DNA from: Sinohyriopsis cumingii
Taxonomy: Eukaryota > Mollusca > Bivalvia > Unionida > Unionidae
Assembly: GCA_028554795.2 (NCBI GenBank)
Contig: JAPYKE020000260.1
Span: 1 to 64,000, forward strand
Direction of reading: 5' to 3'
DNA length: 64,000 bases
In this document: in pieces, positions 10,572-17,748 of the stretch
Layout: the number at the start of each line of letters is the position of its first letter
How positions within the stretch are numbered: the first letter of the stretch is position 1
The notes under the pieces: model-generated
The model's input: only the letters and a program-made list of their open reading frames with translations
Databases searched by the model: none
Told to the model about the DNA's origin: nothing
Position numbers and translations under genes: made by a program

Positions 10572-11513
10572 TTAATCCGAAATATCCCACCCGGTTATCT
10601 TGTTACAATCGCCGCACATAACGACTGCAGTATTTTTCGTTAACAGCCAATCAAGAAATGTTTTGAACGTTTCCAGCGACACCGTACATATCTCATCCCA
10701 AATTATTATATCATTGATATATTTTGTGCCCATTCGATCTGGCGTCCACACACCGCCGCTATATTTGAAAAAGCTGTGATAAGTACAAGAACTGACTCCT
10801 CGCTGTTTCATCTCTCTGGCAAGCCTGTGTGTAGGTGTTAGCACAATCATATCTGAATTTCGAAATAATTCAATCGCTCGAGTTGTTTTACCAGACCCTC
10901 CCGGCCCGTTCAAATAAACAGTTTTATGTCTGGTGATTGGATCATTCACAGACGGTGCGGAAGATATTTCTGGCATTGTTGATTTACAATAATCATCCTC
11001 GATTGCAACATCAGCGGATTCACAATACTCGTGCAACATCTCGGCTTTTATTCTCCACGAACCCCATTCATCTCCGCCGCAGAATTTCATTATATCGGTC
11101 AGTGATTCTGAATATTTCTTGTCGATGTAAAATGAATCCGTGGCAACTCTGACTGCGTTACCAGGAAATCGATTTACCATCGATAACAAATTTATAGAAA
11201 CATAAGCCAGCATTGAAGATCTCAAATGTGTGTATTGAGGCGATTCTCCGTCGATATAACTTACAATTGTACCCAACTTTTTCCCGTCGGACAAGAACAC
11301 ATCCTCCTTGTTACAAAATATGTCTCTGGCAACCGCGTCGGCGATTATAAAATCCAATTCAGCTTCATCGATAATCAACCGCGAGTGATGCATTTTATGA
11401 TCAAATGCTGCACCCTGAGTAAATTTACCGATTATTCTTCGTCCAAGATCTTTCGCTGTGCTTTCACTGTTTTTGAGTTTGTCCCACATCCCACAATAAG
11501 AATTACGAAGCAT
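10572..11513 (-). CDS. Polinton DNA polymerase B (C-terminal part) fused to SF1 helicase (N-terminal part)
   Basis: 313 residues joining two replication activities. Residues 1-175 resemble the palm/thumb end of a protein-primed type family B polymerase, with ATDSFYI at about 124-130 in the place of the YxDTDS metal-binding motif. Residues 195-313 are the start of an SF1 helicase: Walker A GPGGSGKTT at about 203-211, TPTHRLAREM at about 226-235, and Walker B IIIWDE at about 269-274. The two parts share one uninterrupted frame, so the fusion is real in this copy. The gene as a whole is incomplete here. The helicase theme continues at 8604-9485 beyond the inserted element. Confidence 0.85.
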   Translation of the reverse strand: MLRNSYCGMWDKLKNSESTAKDLGRRIIGKFTQGAAFDHKMHHSRLIIDEAELDFIIADAVARDIFCNKEDVFLSDGKKLGTIVSYIDGESPQYTHLRSSMLAYVSINLLSMVNRFPGNAVRVATDSFYIDKKYSESLTDIMKFCGGDEWGSWRIKAEMLHEYCESADVAIEDDYCKSTMPEISSAPSVNDPITRHKTVYLNGPGGSGKTTRAIELFRNSDMIVLTPTHRLAREMKQRGVSSCTYHSFFKYSGGVWTPDRMGTKYINDIIIWDEICTVSLETFKTFLDWLLTKNTAVVMCGDCNKITGWDISD

Positions 11514-11542
11514 CTCGCGAGGGAATAGTTAGAAATAGCAGG

Positions 11543-12010
11543 TTGAAAAAACCAGTTGGTGTTGTTACTAATTCTGGTTATCTCCATTTTAAGGTTTCTG
11601 GCGGTAAAAGCTACTATAATCATAGATTCGTGCACGAGTGTTTCCGCGGAGAGATCAAAAACGGCTTTGTAATTGATCATATTGATAATAATAAACTTAA
11701 TAACAATTTATCCAATCTGAGAGTTGTGACGCAGAGCGAAAATTGCAAAGCTGGTAATACTGGCCGTAACAATAAAAGAGCCAAGAAGGTTGTTTCAATA
11801 AATTTAGGTACGAATGAACAAATAATATTTCAATCGATATATGCAGGTAGTAAGCATTTTGGTATTTGTGCGCCCTCAGTACGAAAAGTCGCAGAAAAAA
11901 TATATAAATCCGCGTTGGCAAAAAAGTATAATAATCAGAAAATTATATTTCGTTATCACGAGAATTTTCCAGCGGAGATAACTCTGCAGCGACTGTGTGA
12001 AAGTCAATGA
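11543..12010 (+). CDS. HNH-NUMOD1 homing-endonuclease-like protein
   Basis: About 155 residues, opposite in strand to the polymerase gene. The N-terminal half matches HNH_3 nucleases: HRFVHECFRGEIKNG, VIDHIDNNKLNNNLSNL and RVVTQSENC. The catalytic His/Asn core is visible in DHIDNNKLNN. The C-terminal half resembles the NUMOD1 DNA-binding module (VSINLGTNEQIIFQSI followed by a GSKHFG helix-turn-helix like segment). Such proteins are typical of group I introns and inteins and occur as free-standing nucleases in phages and large DNA viruses, where they copy themselves into homologous genes. No ATG is seen, so the start is uncertain (TTG at 11543 is only the track limit of the frame). It sits at the 5-prime side of the polymerase piece. 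Confidence 0.8.
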   Translation: MKKPVGVVTNSGYLHFKVSGGKSYYNHRFVHECFRGEIKNGFVIDHIDNNKLNNNLSNLRVVTQSENCKAGNTGRNNKRAKKVVSINLGTNEQIIFQSIYAGSKHFGICAPSVRKVAEKIYKSALAKKYNNQKIIFRYHENFPAEITLQRLCESQ

Positions 12011-12169
12011 TACAATTATTTCCCCGTTGACGCTGTCAAGGTGACTTTGTCAACAGCTCGCTATAACACTTTACAGGTGCGAGCAGACGATTTTCTGCAC
12101 AAGGAAGTAAATAACTACCTGATTTCACAGGTAGATCAGTATATGATATTTTTAAACCCTGTATTATCA

Positions 12170-12252
12170 GATTGGAAAGTGGCACAATGGTAACGCGTTT
12201 GACTTTCGTCCCGGTGCTATCAAATGTCATGTTCGAATCCTCGTTACGGACA
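12170..12252 (+). ncRNA. tRNA-Arg-like sequence (degenerate)
   Basis: GTGGCACAATGGTAACGCG followed by TTTGACTTTCG closely resembles the D-arm and anticodon arm of eukaryotic tRNA-Arg, and GTTCGAATCC about 30 bp later is a good B-box. The T-stem pairs poorly and the anticodon loop is one base too long, so this is a pseudo-tRNA, a SINE head or a viral tRNA mimic, not a working tRNA gene. Confidence 0.55.
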
Positions 12253-12306
12253 TACTGTCGACGGGCCCGATTTATAGGGTTTTTATAATAGTTGGGGGGT
12301 CGAACC

Positions 12307-12404
12307 CCAACGAAGTTGTACAACTTTCTCCGTTATCACCCGTCAGGGGTGATCTTTTGCCCCCAACGGTATTGATTTCAGGGGTGGGTGTGCAACTTCG
12401 TTGG
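12307..12404. other. long imperfect hairpin
   Basis: CCAACGAAGTTGTA (12307-12320) pairs with TGCAACTTCGTTGG (12391-12404), and the loop contains an inner ATCACCC/GGGTGAT palindrome near 12335-12353. It lies just beyond the tRNA-like sequence in a gene-free stretch of the Polinton. Confidence 0.7.
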
Positions 12405-12435
12405 ATGTAGAATTATAACCCCGCATCTGTCTGTG

Positions 12436-12668
12436 TTGTCTATATGTTTGTATCGTCCTAGGATATGTTATATGTTTGTGCCGTCTTAAGATAAGTTAGA
12501 ATTAAGTTATATATTTGTACCGTCCTAGGATAAGTTATATATACAATTGTAAAATACAACTGCTGTAAATAGCTTCTACTGCTGTAAATATGCTTCTACT
12601 GTAAATACTATATGTTTGTGCCGTCCCTAGGATAAGTTAGAATTAAGTACTAGGATAAGTTATGTGTT
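12436..12668. repeat. degenerate tandem repeats, CCTAGGATAAGTTA motif
   Basis: About five imperfect copies of a unit containing TATGTTTGTGCCGTCCTAGG and ATAAGTTAGAATTAAG. No coding potential. Confidence 0.7.
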
Positions 12669-12677
12669 ATGTGTTAT

Positions 12678-12875
12678 CCCCATATGAGCCTTGCTAGCAT
12701 ATCAAATGGTAAGCTAGGAGGTTCACAAATGGGGAATGTCTCGTCGTTTCGCAAACACACCCTCTGGGCTTTCTAGACTGCTATTTGGCAGTTTAGCAGC
12801 TCAATCGGGGGTAGTGTTTCCGCCCCCTCCTGAGTTTGGTAGGATGTCATAAGACACCCTAGAGACTCAAAGGAG
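12678..12875. other. cluster of stem-loops in the Polinton intergenic region
   Basis: At least two strong hairpins. At 12678-12734 a CCCCAT/ATGGGG base encloses a CTAGC/GCTAG stem. At 12827-12875 CTCCT...GAGT..TAGGATGTC pairs with GACACCCTA..ACTC..AGGAG around an ATAA loop. Between them, CTGCTA/TAGCAG and GGGGG/CCCCC add two smaller stems. The cluster lies just upstream of the gene at 12920 and could act as RNA (UTR or terminator structure) or DNA (origin-like). Confidence 0.6.
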
Positions 12876-12919
12876 ATGTGATGTTTTTTCTATTTTAAAG
12901 ATATAAAAATATAATAAAT

Positions 12920-13333
12920 ATGAATCAAGAAAATATCAATAATGTGATTGATGCTATTAAAAAATTAGAAAAACAAGGATTTAATATATTACTAAATGTT
13001 GAAACTATTCTGTCAGATTTTGAATCATTATACGCAGGGCGTTATATTCTTCCTGCTCAATATCGATTCATAAAGATGATTCAAAATAATTTGTATAAAT
13101 CGCTGGCCAGCGTAGCGGAGACACAAATAAATGAATTTGTTCCACTGTCTCGTGCAATCGAAAAGATCAGGCTGGCACTGGCAGCCGAGTATGAAACAAA
13201 AATGATAATTAATAATCGGGTCAGAAAATTAAAGCATTGTATGTCCGCTGACGAAGTCAAGGGTGAAAATCCAGAGAATTTAGAAAGCAATGATAGCTTC
13301 GTCACGGATGACGAAGTAAATACCTCACCTTGA
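12920..13333 (+). CDS. small Polinton accessory protein, unknown function
   Basis: 137 residues, not recognised. The N-terminal 100 residues are predicted helical by eye (repeated Leu/Ile with Lys/Glu spacing, e.g. VIDAIKKLEKQGFNILL) and the last 35 residues are acidic with SADEVKGENPENLE and DDEVN. No cysteines cluster and there is no signal peptide. The ATG follows an AT-rich leader. It is one of the few rightward genes in the right half. The coding call rests on length and on composition compared with the AT-rich surroundings. Confidence 0.6.
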   Translation: MNQENINNVIDAIKKLEKQGFNILLNVETILSDFESLYAGRYILPAQYRFIKMIQNNLYKSLASVAETQINEFVPLSRAIEKIRLALAAEYETKMIINNRVRKLKHCMSADEVKGENPENLESNDSFVTDDEVNTSP

Positions 13334-13578
13334 TTGCATTACTTCCTTGACGAAGTCAAGGAAGTGAAATCGGGTACCTAGAAGTGAAATTGAAAGTAAA
13401 AAAAAAGTAATTTTATTTTTACTGTGTAAATTATGCAACTGTCTGATTTCGTTGGTTTGTACTAGCTGATACCCTATGAAAATCAGCGAAATTGTCAGTG
13501 GTAAAAAAATATATACAAAGTAAAATATTTTTAAGACATTTTTAAAAATCCTAAAGGATGGAAATATCGAAGATATTT

Positions 13579-13842
13579 CTACTGCAGTATTTTATCGAGA
13601 TGATCCCGTGAAATGCACGAGTGAGCAACATTGAGGATTTGGTCTGCGTCACAAGTAATCATCGTGATATTGTTTTCGCGGAGTTGCTTCAGCTGAAAAT
13701 CTGTCAGTAAAAAGTCATCATTGCCGTACTTATCGATGATTATTTTAACAACGCCCGGGAAATGATTTCCGGTAAATATTTTTCGGATGAATTCTTCAAG
13801 CGCGCTTTTGTTGTGTATTAAACATTTCACGTGCTGATACAT
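13579..13842 (-). CDS. small Polinton protein, unknown function
   Basis: 87 residues, not recognised. It starts MYQHVKCLIHNK and has mixed helix/strand composition, with hydrophobic strands VVKIIIDKYG and ITMITCDADQIL. It lies between the acidic-repeat gene (14 bp upstream, same strand) and a gene-free stretch, so it may be co-transcribed with it. Could be a chance frame; the neighbouring start spacing favours a gene. Confidence 0.5.
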   Translation of the reverse strand: MYQHVKCLIHNKSALEEFIRKIFTGNHFPGVVKIIIDKYGNDDFLLTDFQLKQLRENNITMITCDADQILNVAHSCISRDHLDKILQ

Positions 13843-13858
13843 ACTATTATTTTCGCGT

Positions 13859-14122
13859 TCATTTAATATAATTTATTACGACAGTGCTATCGCTGATGGT
13901 GATGTCGTTGGAAACGCCAACCGGGCTATCATCGGAATCACTTTGTGATTCACAATCACGCTGTGTTTCACTGTCAGAGACATTTTCATCACTGACAACA
14001 AAATCACTGTCAGAATCACGCTGTGATTCACAATCACACTGTGTTTCCATGGAAATGTCAGAACTGTCAGAGAGATCATCATCGGAATCATACTGTTGGT
14101 AATTCGAAGATTTTTTGTACAT
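13859..14122 (-). CDS. acidic Ser/Asp-rich repeat protein, Polinton accessory
   Basis: 87 residues of very acidic, serine-rich sequence with an internal repeat: ETQCDCESQRDSDSD and ETQRDCESQSDSDDS. Regular Cys and Gln residues sit among Asp/Ser. Low complexity of this type is found in nuclear or chromatin-interacting acidic proteins and may be phosphorylated by CK2, but no function is assigned. The underlying DNA is itself repetitive and partly palindromic, built on GATTCACAATCACGCTGTG. Followed closely by the gene at 13579-13842 on the same strand. Confidence 0.5.
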   Translation of the reverse strand: MYKKSSNYQQYDSDDDLSDSSDISMETQCDCESQRDSDSDFVVSDENVSDSETQRDCESQSDSDDSPVGVSNDITISDSTVVINYIK

Positions 14123-14191
14123 TATTATGATAGTGATATCGCTAATTGAAAGTCCTTGAAAAAATCGAAGATTTTTTACGACGAAAATCCT

Positions 14192-14377
14192 TTAGGATTT
14201 CACCAGCAAATTAATACTAACAGTCTCCCCACGCAGGTCCAAAAGTCTACCCTGTTGGTCAGTGACTTTAAAATTTATCCTTGTGAGCGTAGGGTTATGA
14301 CACCGCAGAAATACAGGATTGATTGGCTCTTGCACAATCAAAAATCCAGGTGGTTCTCTAGGAGTAAATGAATACAA
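14192..14377 (-). CDS. piece resembling the C-terminal part of a penton-like minor capsid protein
   Basis: About 61 residues with the pattern seen at the end of Polinton penton-like proteins: YSFTPREPPGF, INPVFL, and a closing KVTDQQGRLLDLRGE strand-rich block. It lies at the downstream end of the late leftward block. The N-terminal type block of the same protein family is at 14880-15617. I treat it as part of a broken gene and do not attempt to define the whole. Confidence 0.5.
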   Translation of the reverse strand: MYSFTPREPPGFLIVQEPINPVFLRCHNPTLTRINFKVTDQQGRLLDLRGETVSINLLVKS

Positions 14378-14481
14378 TATAAATCATTGCTGGGCTTGAT
14401 TTGATTCCGTCGTGGTTACGCTGTAGCTGCCATCGATGACATCACATACAAGATTGACCGCGACGACATCAGTGATATTTA

Positions 14482-14883
14482 CTATCCCGGGAGAAATATG
14501 TCTGCCATCACCGCTGGTGGAATTATCGTGTTCCAAGATAGCGGTTCCGGGAATGATTGCTTGTGCGCGGCAAGAATATCCTTGAAGGATTGATCCAGGA
14601 GATTGGATAACGACGTTACCATCTCAGGTACGTTATATCCGGGTAATTTAAAATTTCGTAATTCATCTTCCGTTGTTTTATACAGTTCCAGAAAATTCTT
14701 CTTCTCGGGGGCATCAATTACCATCTGAACCAGTCGCTGGTTATAATATCTCATATCGTCGATTATTCGATTTATTATTTCGATATGTTTAATGATTTTG
14801 TCACGTGGACTGTATAGATCAGAAATATGTTCATGAAAGGATTGCTGCAGAAGTTTAAGTTGTGTTTTAAATGCCTCGTTCAT
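14482..14883 (-). CDS. coiled-coil small late protein of the Polinton
   Basis: About 133 residues from the Met at 14883. I prefer this start over the upstream Met at 14982, because the extra residues come from a G-rich inserted segment. The protein is helical, with KTQLKLLQQSFHEHISDLY and KIIKHIEIINRIIDDMRYY suggesting coiled coils, and a C-terminal LSNLLDQSFKDILAAHKQ helix. It lies in the leftward late block between penton-like pieces. Function unknown; coiled-coil minor virion proteins are common in this position. Confidence 0.55.
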   Translation of the reverse strand: MNEAFKTQLKLLQQSFHEHISDLYSPRDKIIKHIEIINRIIDDMRYYNQRLVQMVIDAPEKKNFLELYKTTEDELRNFKLPGYNVPEMVTSLSNLLDQSFKDILAAHKQSFPEPLSWNTIIPPAVMADIFLPG

Positions 14884-15617
14884 TGCTTTAAGATTCTTGT
14901 CATCTCTATCTTTCCGAAGAAAGATAAATAATCTATCGGGGGCGGGGAGGGAGAGGCTCCCCCGAGGGGGGGGGATTTCCAATTCATCCCCACTCCTCCC
15001 TTGTCATCTCTATAATTTGTGTTAGTATTTGCTGGATTCTTCACTTCGCGGATATCATCTATGTATCGTGATTGAAGGTCATGATATGACATGGTATCCG
15101 TGAAATAATCGGATCTTACAGGGTCTGGTATACGAGGTTTTGCATCAGGGGCTTCACCTGGCCATCCTAACACGGTTTTGATTGAAATGTTATAGATATC
15201 AACGGCGTAATCCGGTGTTGAGATTTCGATGATCGTGGACAACGTTGGCTCGTGTGCTAATATGCTGATCTTTGCTTCTTTTCCGATGATACGCTTCATT
15301 TGACGCTGTATTTCTTTGTTGATTTCTTCTATCTGATAACTCCCAGTGGGAAGTGTAATAGTATTCCAATCTGGTGTGCCATCAGCGCTATTCTGATATG
15401 AAAATACAAATGAATTATTCGACAACTGTCCGTGAAATGATGTCGACCTGATGTTGGGCCAACTGTGATATACTCGTAATTGTGCCAACGCTATTTCGGT
15501 AACTGGAATTGCAGTTGGAAAATTAACATTGAATTCAGGTTGCGTCGAGGATATTGATATCATTGTGGTCCTTACCGGAGTTGTATTTGCGGCTATCTCT
15601 TGAAGTATCTCCGTCAT
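14880..15617 (-). CDS. penton-like minor capsid protein (N-terminal part)
   Basis: 245-residue frame. Residues 18-140 match the recurring Polinton late protein that begins ISISSTQPEFNVNF and continues ALAQLRVYHSWPNIRS, NNSFVFSYQNS, LPTGSYQIEEINKEIQRQM. It is strand-rich and thought to be the single-jelly-roll penton or a penton-associated protein. The last roughly 60 residues are low-complexity (Pro/Gly rich) and come from a G-rich insertion. The upstream membrane-protein gene overlaps its start by about 80 bp. Regarded as part of a broken gene. Confidence 0.65.
   Translation of the reverse strand: MTEILQEIAANTTPVRTTMISISSTQPEFNVNFPTAIPVTEIALAQLRVYHSWPNIRSTSFHGQLSNNSFVFSYQNSADGTPDWNTITLPTGSYQIEEINKEIQRQMKRIIGKEAKISILAHEPTLSTIIEISTPDYAVDIYNISIKTVLGWPGEAPDAKPRIPDPVRSDYFTDTMSYHDLQSRYIDDIREVKNPANTNTNYRDDKGGVGMNWKSPPLGGASPSPPPIDYLSFFGKIEMTRILKQ
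14897..15013. repeat. 91 bp G-rich insertion flanked by a 13 bp direct repeat
   Basis: TTGTCATCTCTAT occurs at 14897-14909 and again at 15001-15013. The 91 bp between is unlike its neighbours, with G-runs and a GGAGCCTCTCCC-like GC-rich core. It reads as a short insertion with target duplication inside the Polinton. Confidence 0.7.
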
Positions 15618-16113
15618 TATTTATCTTCATCGTTTTCAAATTAAAATTCTTTGCACGCTCGTAATCGTTGTATATGCCAGACATCAACGTGAATTCGGAA
15701 TCTAATATTGTTGCATCGTCAAGGCTGGATGATATCAACGAGGACAATTTCGAGTAGGCGCTGTTGGCCGCGTTGTTTACCCGGTCATACTCGTGTAATT
15801 TTGTTATCGCGCACGAGGATATTTTTTTTGCAATTATATTAGCAACTCCTGCAATCGTCGTTGATGCTGAAATTGTGATTGTGATAGCGATTGCAGCAGT
15901 TACTGGTGTCAGCGCTGACAATAGCACACCCGTGGATGCAACTACCGCGGATACCGAATACACTATTGTATCCAACACGGTTACACGCCGTTTGTATTTT
16001 TTTATTTTTGTTGCGCATTTGTCAATGGTGTTTTTCAGCGTCGCCTGCCATTCTCGTACTTGATCATACCGGTATTGCTGAGCGTCTAATGTTGTCGTTG
16101 ATGCTGATTTCAT
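15535..16113 (-). CDS. Polinton late membrane protein with central hydrophobic segments
   Basis: 192 residues. A helical, basic N-terminus (about 1-45, ending KKYKRRVTVLD) is followed by two hydrophobic stretches at about 50-105 (IVYSVSAVVASTGVLLSAL and AIAITITISASTTIAGVA), then a helical C-terminal half (YSKLSSLISSSLDDATILD). This layout of two central membrane helices and a coiled C-terminus recurs in late genes of animal Polintons. A role in an internal membrane or in membrane penetration is inferred. Overlaps the downstream penton-like gene by about 80 bp, as expected for a compact late block. Confidence 0.7.
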   Translation of the reverse strand: MKSASTTTLDAQQYRYDQVREWQATLKNTIDKCATKIKKYKRRVTVLDTIVYSVSAVVASTGVLLSALTPVTAAIAITITISASTTIAGVANIIAKKISSCAITKLHEYDRVNNAANSAYSKLSSLISSSLDDATILDSEFTLMSGIYNDYERAKNFNLKTMKINNDGDTSRDSRKYNSGKDHNDINILDAT

Positions 16114-16145
16114 TTTTATTATTCAAAATCACTGGTGATTTTCAA

Positions 16146-16778
16146 TTACGCGGTAACCAATTGAGGCGTTTCTGCGACGAATTCCAAACACCACCAGTAA
16201 GATGTTGCGGTTAATTTATTGTCTGCGGCTTCAAGTACAAATATTTCTTCGGTTCCGCTGTTCAATATTACAGTTACAACCCCGGAAAACCTGTCGGTGG
16301 AATGACGCCATGGAAAGGTTGTAAACATTTCAAATTTAGCGGCGGAAAACACAGACAACCTGTACACGCCAGTGGCTGTTGCTGTGTATTTGATAGTATT
16401 ATTTTGTCGGGACCATGTTGCGAATCCCGATGATACCGTGAATACGATGTTGGTGATATGCCCGGAGGTAACTCCAGTGGGGACTTTAATCAGACTTGTT
16501 TTGTTAACGATCTCAGGAATTCTCGCTACGATGTTTTGCTGTGTTTGTTTGATCGTGTTAATGTTATTTTCTATCAACGCGATTTGATCTGAAAAACTTT
16601 TTTCTGTTCTGACTACACCTAACCGGGTATTAATCTTGTTGATATCGTTGGCGTTAGCGGTAAGATTTGGTATGATTTCAGAAAGTTTCATGTCGATGAC
16701 CGGAGGAACCCCAAAGAACTTATCCGTGGCATCATCAGTTTTTGCGAAGTTTCTTCGAAGTCTTGTAAACGCGCCCAC
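16146..16778 (-). CDS. fiber-like late protein, coiled coil plus beta head
   Basis: 210 residues. Residues 25-95 form a likely trimeric coiled coil (DINKINTRLGVVRTE, IALIENNINTIKQTQQNIV). Residues 105-210 are strand-rich, with GVYRLSVFSAAKFE and YWWCLEFVAETP, which resembles C1q/TNF-like or fiber-knob folds. Together with the shaft-like pieces just upstream (16791-17250), this suggests a receptor-binding spike. The assignment to fiber is structural analogy, not homology I can prove. Confidence 0.6.
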   Translation of the reverse strand: MGAFTRLRRNFAKTDDATDKFFGVPPVIDMKLSEIIPNLTANANDINKINTRLGVVRTEKSFSDQIALIENNINTIKQTQQNIVARIPEIVNKTSLIKVPTGVTSGHITNIVFTVSSGFATWSRQNNTIKYTATATGVYRLSVFSAAKFEMFTTFPWRHSTDRFSGVVTVILNSGTEEIFVLEAADNKLTATSYWWCLEFVAETPQLVTA

Positions 16779-16790
16779 GTCAACATCATA

Positions 16791-17051
16791 CTATGCCCGC
16801 AACGTGGCTAGTTTACCGTCAATGGTGTCTACGTATTTTTTGTTGGTGGCATCTTCGGGACCTTCCGGATCCGCTAACACAGTTATTTTGTTACCGTTCA
16901 TGCTGAGTTCACCTGTCATTGTATCACCGGTCTTCGCTACACGGGCAAGTGCAAGTTTTTGCATATCATCTCGAAGCGCCGCGATTGATATCAACGAATC
17001 TGATTCTGCCACTGTCAGTGAATACAACAATGTTGTCCGCGGTAGCTCCAA
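16791..17051 (-). CDS. fiber-shaft-like piece (tail-fiber repeat motif)
   Basis: About 86 residues containing GDTMTGELSMNGNKITVL and DPEGPEDATNKKYVD, the pattern of phage and adeno-like tail-fiber shaft repeats that end in a KKYVD turn. It lies between the fiber head-like frame and a further N-terminal-like frame (16966-17250) and is best seen as part of one fiber region that is broken in this copy. Confidence 0.6.
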   Translation of the reverse strand: MELPRTTLLYSLTVAESDSLISIAALRDDMQKLALARVAKTGDTMTGELSMNGNKITVLADPEGPEDATNKKYVDTIDGKLATLRA

Positions 17052-17250
17052 GGACCCTGCGAATTATGTCATTCCACTTAATGTTACTGGTTTTTAGCTT
17101 GCCGTGCCTGTCCTGAAAAATAACAACCTCATCTGGGTCTATTCCGGTTAACGTTAAAAGATTATCAATTTCATCTTTGGTCGCATACGCTGATAAATCA
17201 ATATCTTTTTTTTTCTTCCTTGGTTCTGCTTGATCTTCCGTAAATATCAA
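16966..17250 (-). CDS. fiber region, N-terminal-like piece
   Basis: About 94 residues: a short basic stretch (EPRKKKKDIDLSAYATKDE) and then strand-like sequence (DEVVIFQDRHGKLKTSNIKW, DNIVVFTDSGRIRFVD). The SAYATKDEID pattern is typical of the start of fiber shafts in phage-like proteins. It starts 7 bp from the end of the protease gene on the same strand. Confidence 0.5.
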   Translation of the reverse strand: MIFTEDQAEPRKKKKDIDLSAYATKDEIDNLLTLTGIDPDEVVIFQDRHGKLKTSNIKWNDIIRRVLGATADNIVVFTDSGRIRFVDINRGASR

Positions 17251-17256
17251 CCATTA

Positions 17257-17748
17257 TCAATTATGGGGTTGTTTAAATTTGGAAATCACATCTGTGGTGT
17301 ATTCATGCACGACTTTGTGAGGAGGACTCGCTGATTTCGAGATCGCATCAAGAACATTTAATACTTCACGACCGCATATCGGAGGATCAATCAGTGTTTG
17401 TGTTGGCAGCGTTGACTGCCAAACTGGCATGTTGGAAAATCTTTGGACGTACCTGAAAAACTCAACTGGCGGTGCTAGCCCGTACGAGTCAAAATAGATA
17501 ATTCCACGTGGATCGATCGCGTAAGCAACCCAGTGAGTTCCAGGACCGTTTTTATTATCGAGATTAATAATTCCTGTTTCTGGATTATTCGGTCGTGCTG
17601 GTAACTGATCTCGTATAAATACACCTCTGAAATTCTTTATACGTAATTGTTTAACAGCATCAAGCAAATCAAAATTAGAAGCTGGAAGCTTCAACATCGG
17701 TGTGAAAACGCTAGCGTTGAAAGCACTTAAAACCTTTTTGGGTACCAT
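17257..17748 (-). CDS. adenain-like cysteine protease (virion maturation protease)
   Basis: 163 residues. The catalytic triad is visible: His72 in GPGTHWVAY, Asp87 in IIYFDSYGL and Cys125 in PPICGREVL. The FRGVFIRDQLP and GIINLDNKNGPGTHW blocks are hallmarks of Polinton proteases related to adenovirus adenain (C5 family). It would cleave capsid and core precursors during virion maturation. Length is in the usual range for Polinton proteases. Its start overlaps the end of the upstream core-protein gene (17711-18169) by 38 bp. Confidence 0.92.
   Translation of the reverse strand: MVPKKVLSAFNASVFTPMLKLPASNFDLLDAVKQLRIKNFRGVFIRDQLPARPNNPETGIINLDNKNGPGTHWVAYAIDPRGIIYFDSYGLAPPVEFFRYVQRFSNMPVWQSTLPTQTLIDPPICGREVLNVLDAISKSASPPHKVVHEYTTDVISKFKQPHN

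Noticed and set aside
14156-14371. Plus-strand 71-residue frame opposite the penton-like piece
   Set aside because: Shadow of the minus-strand late gene region.
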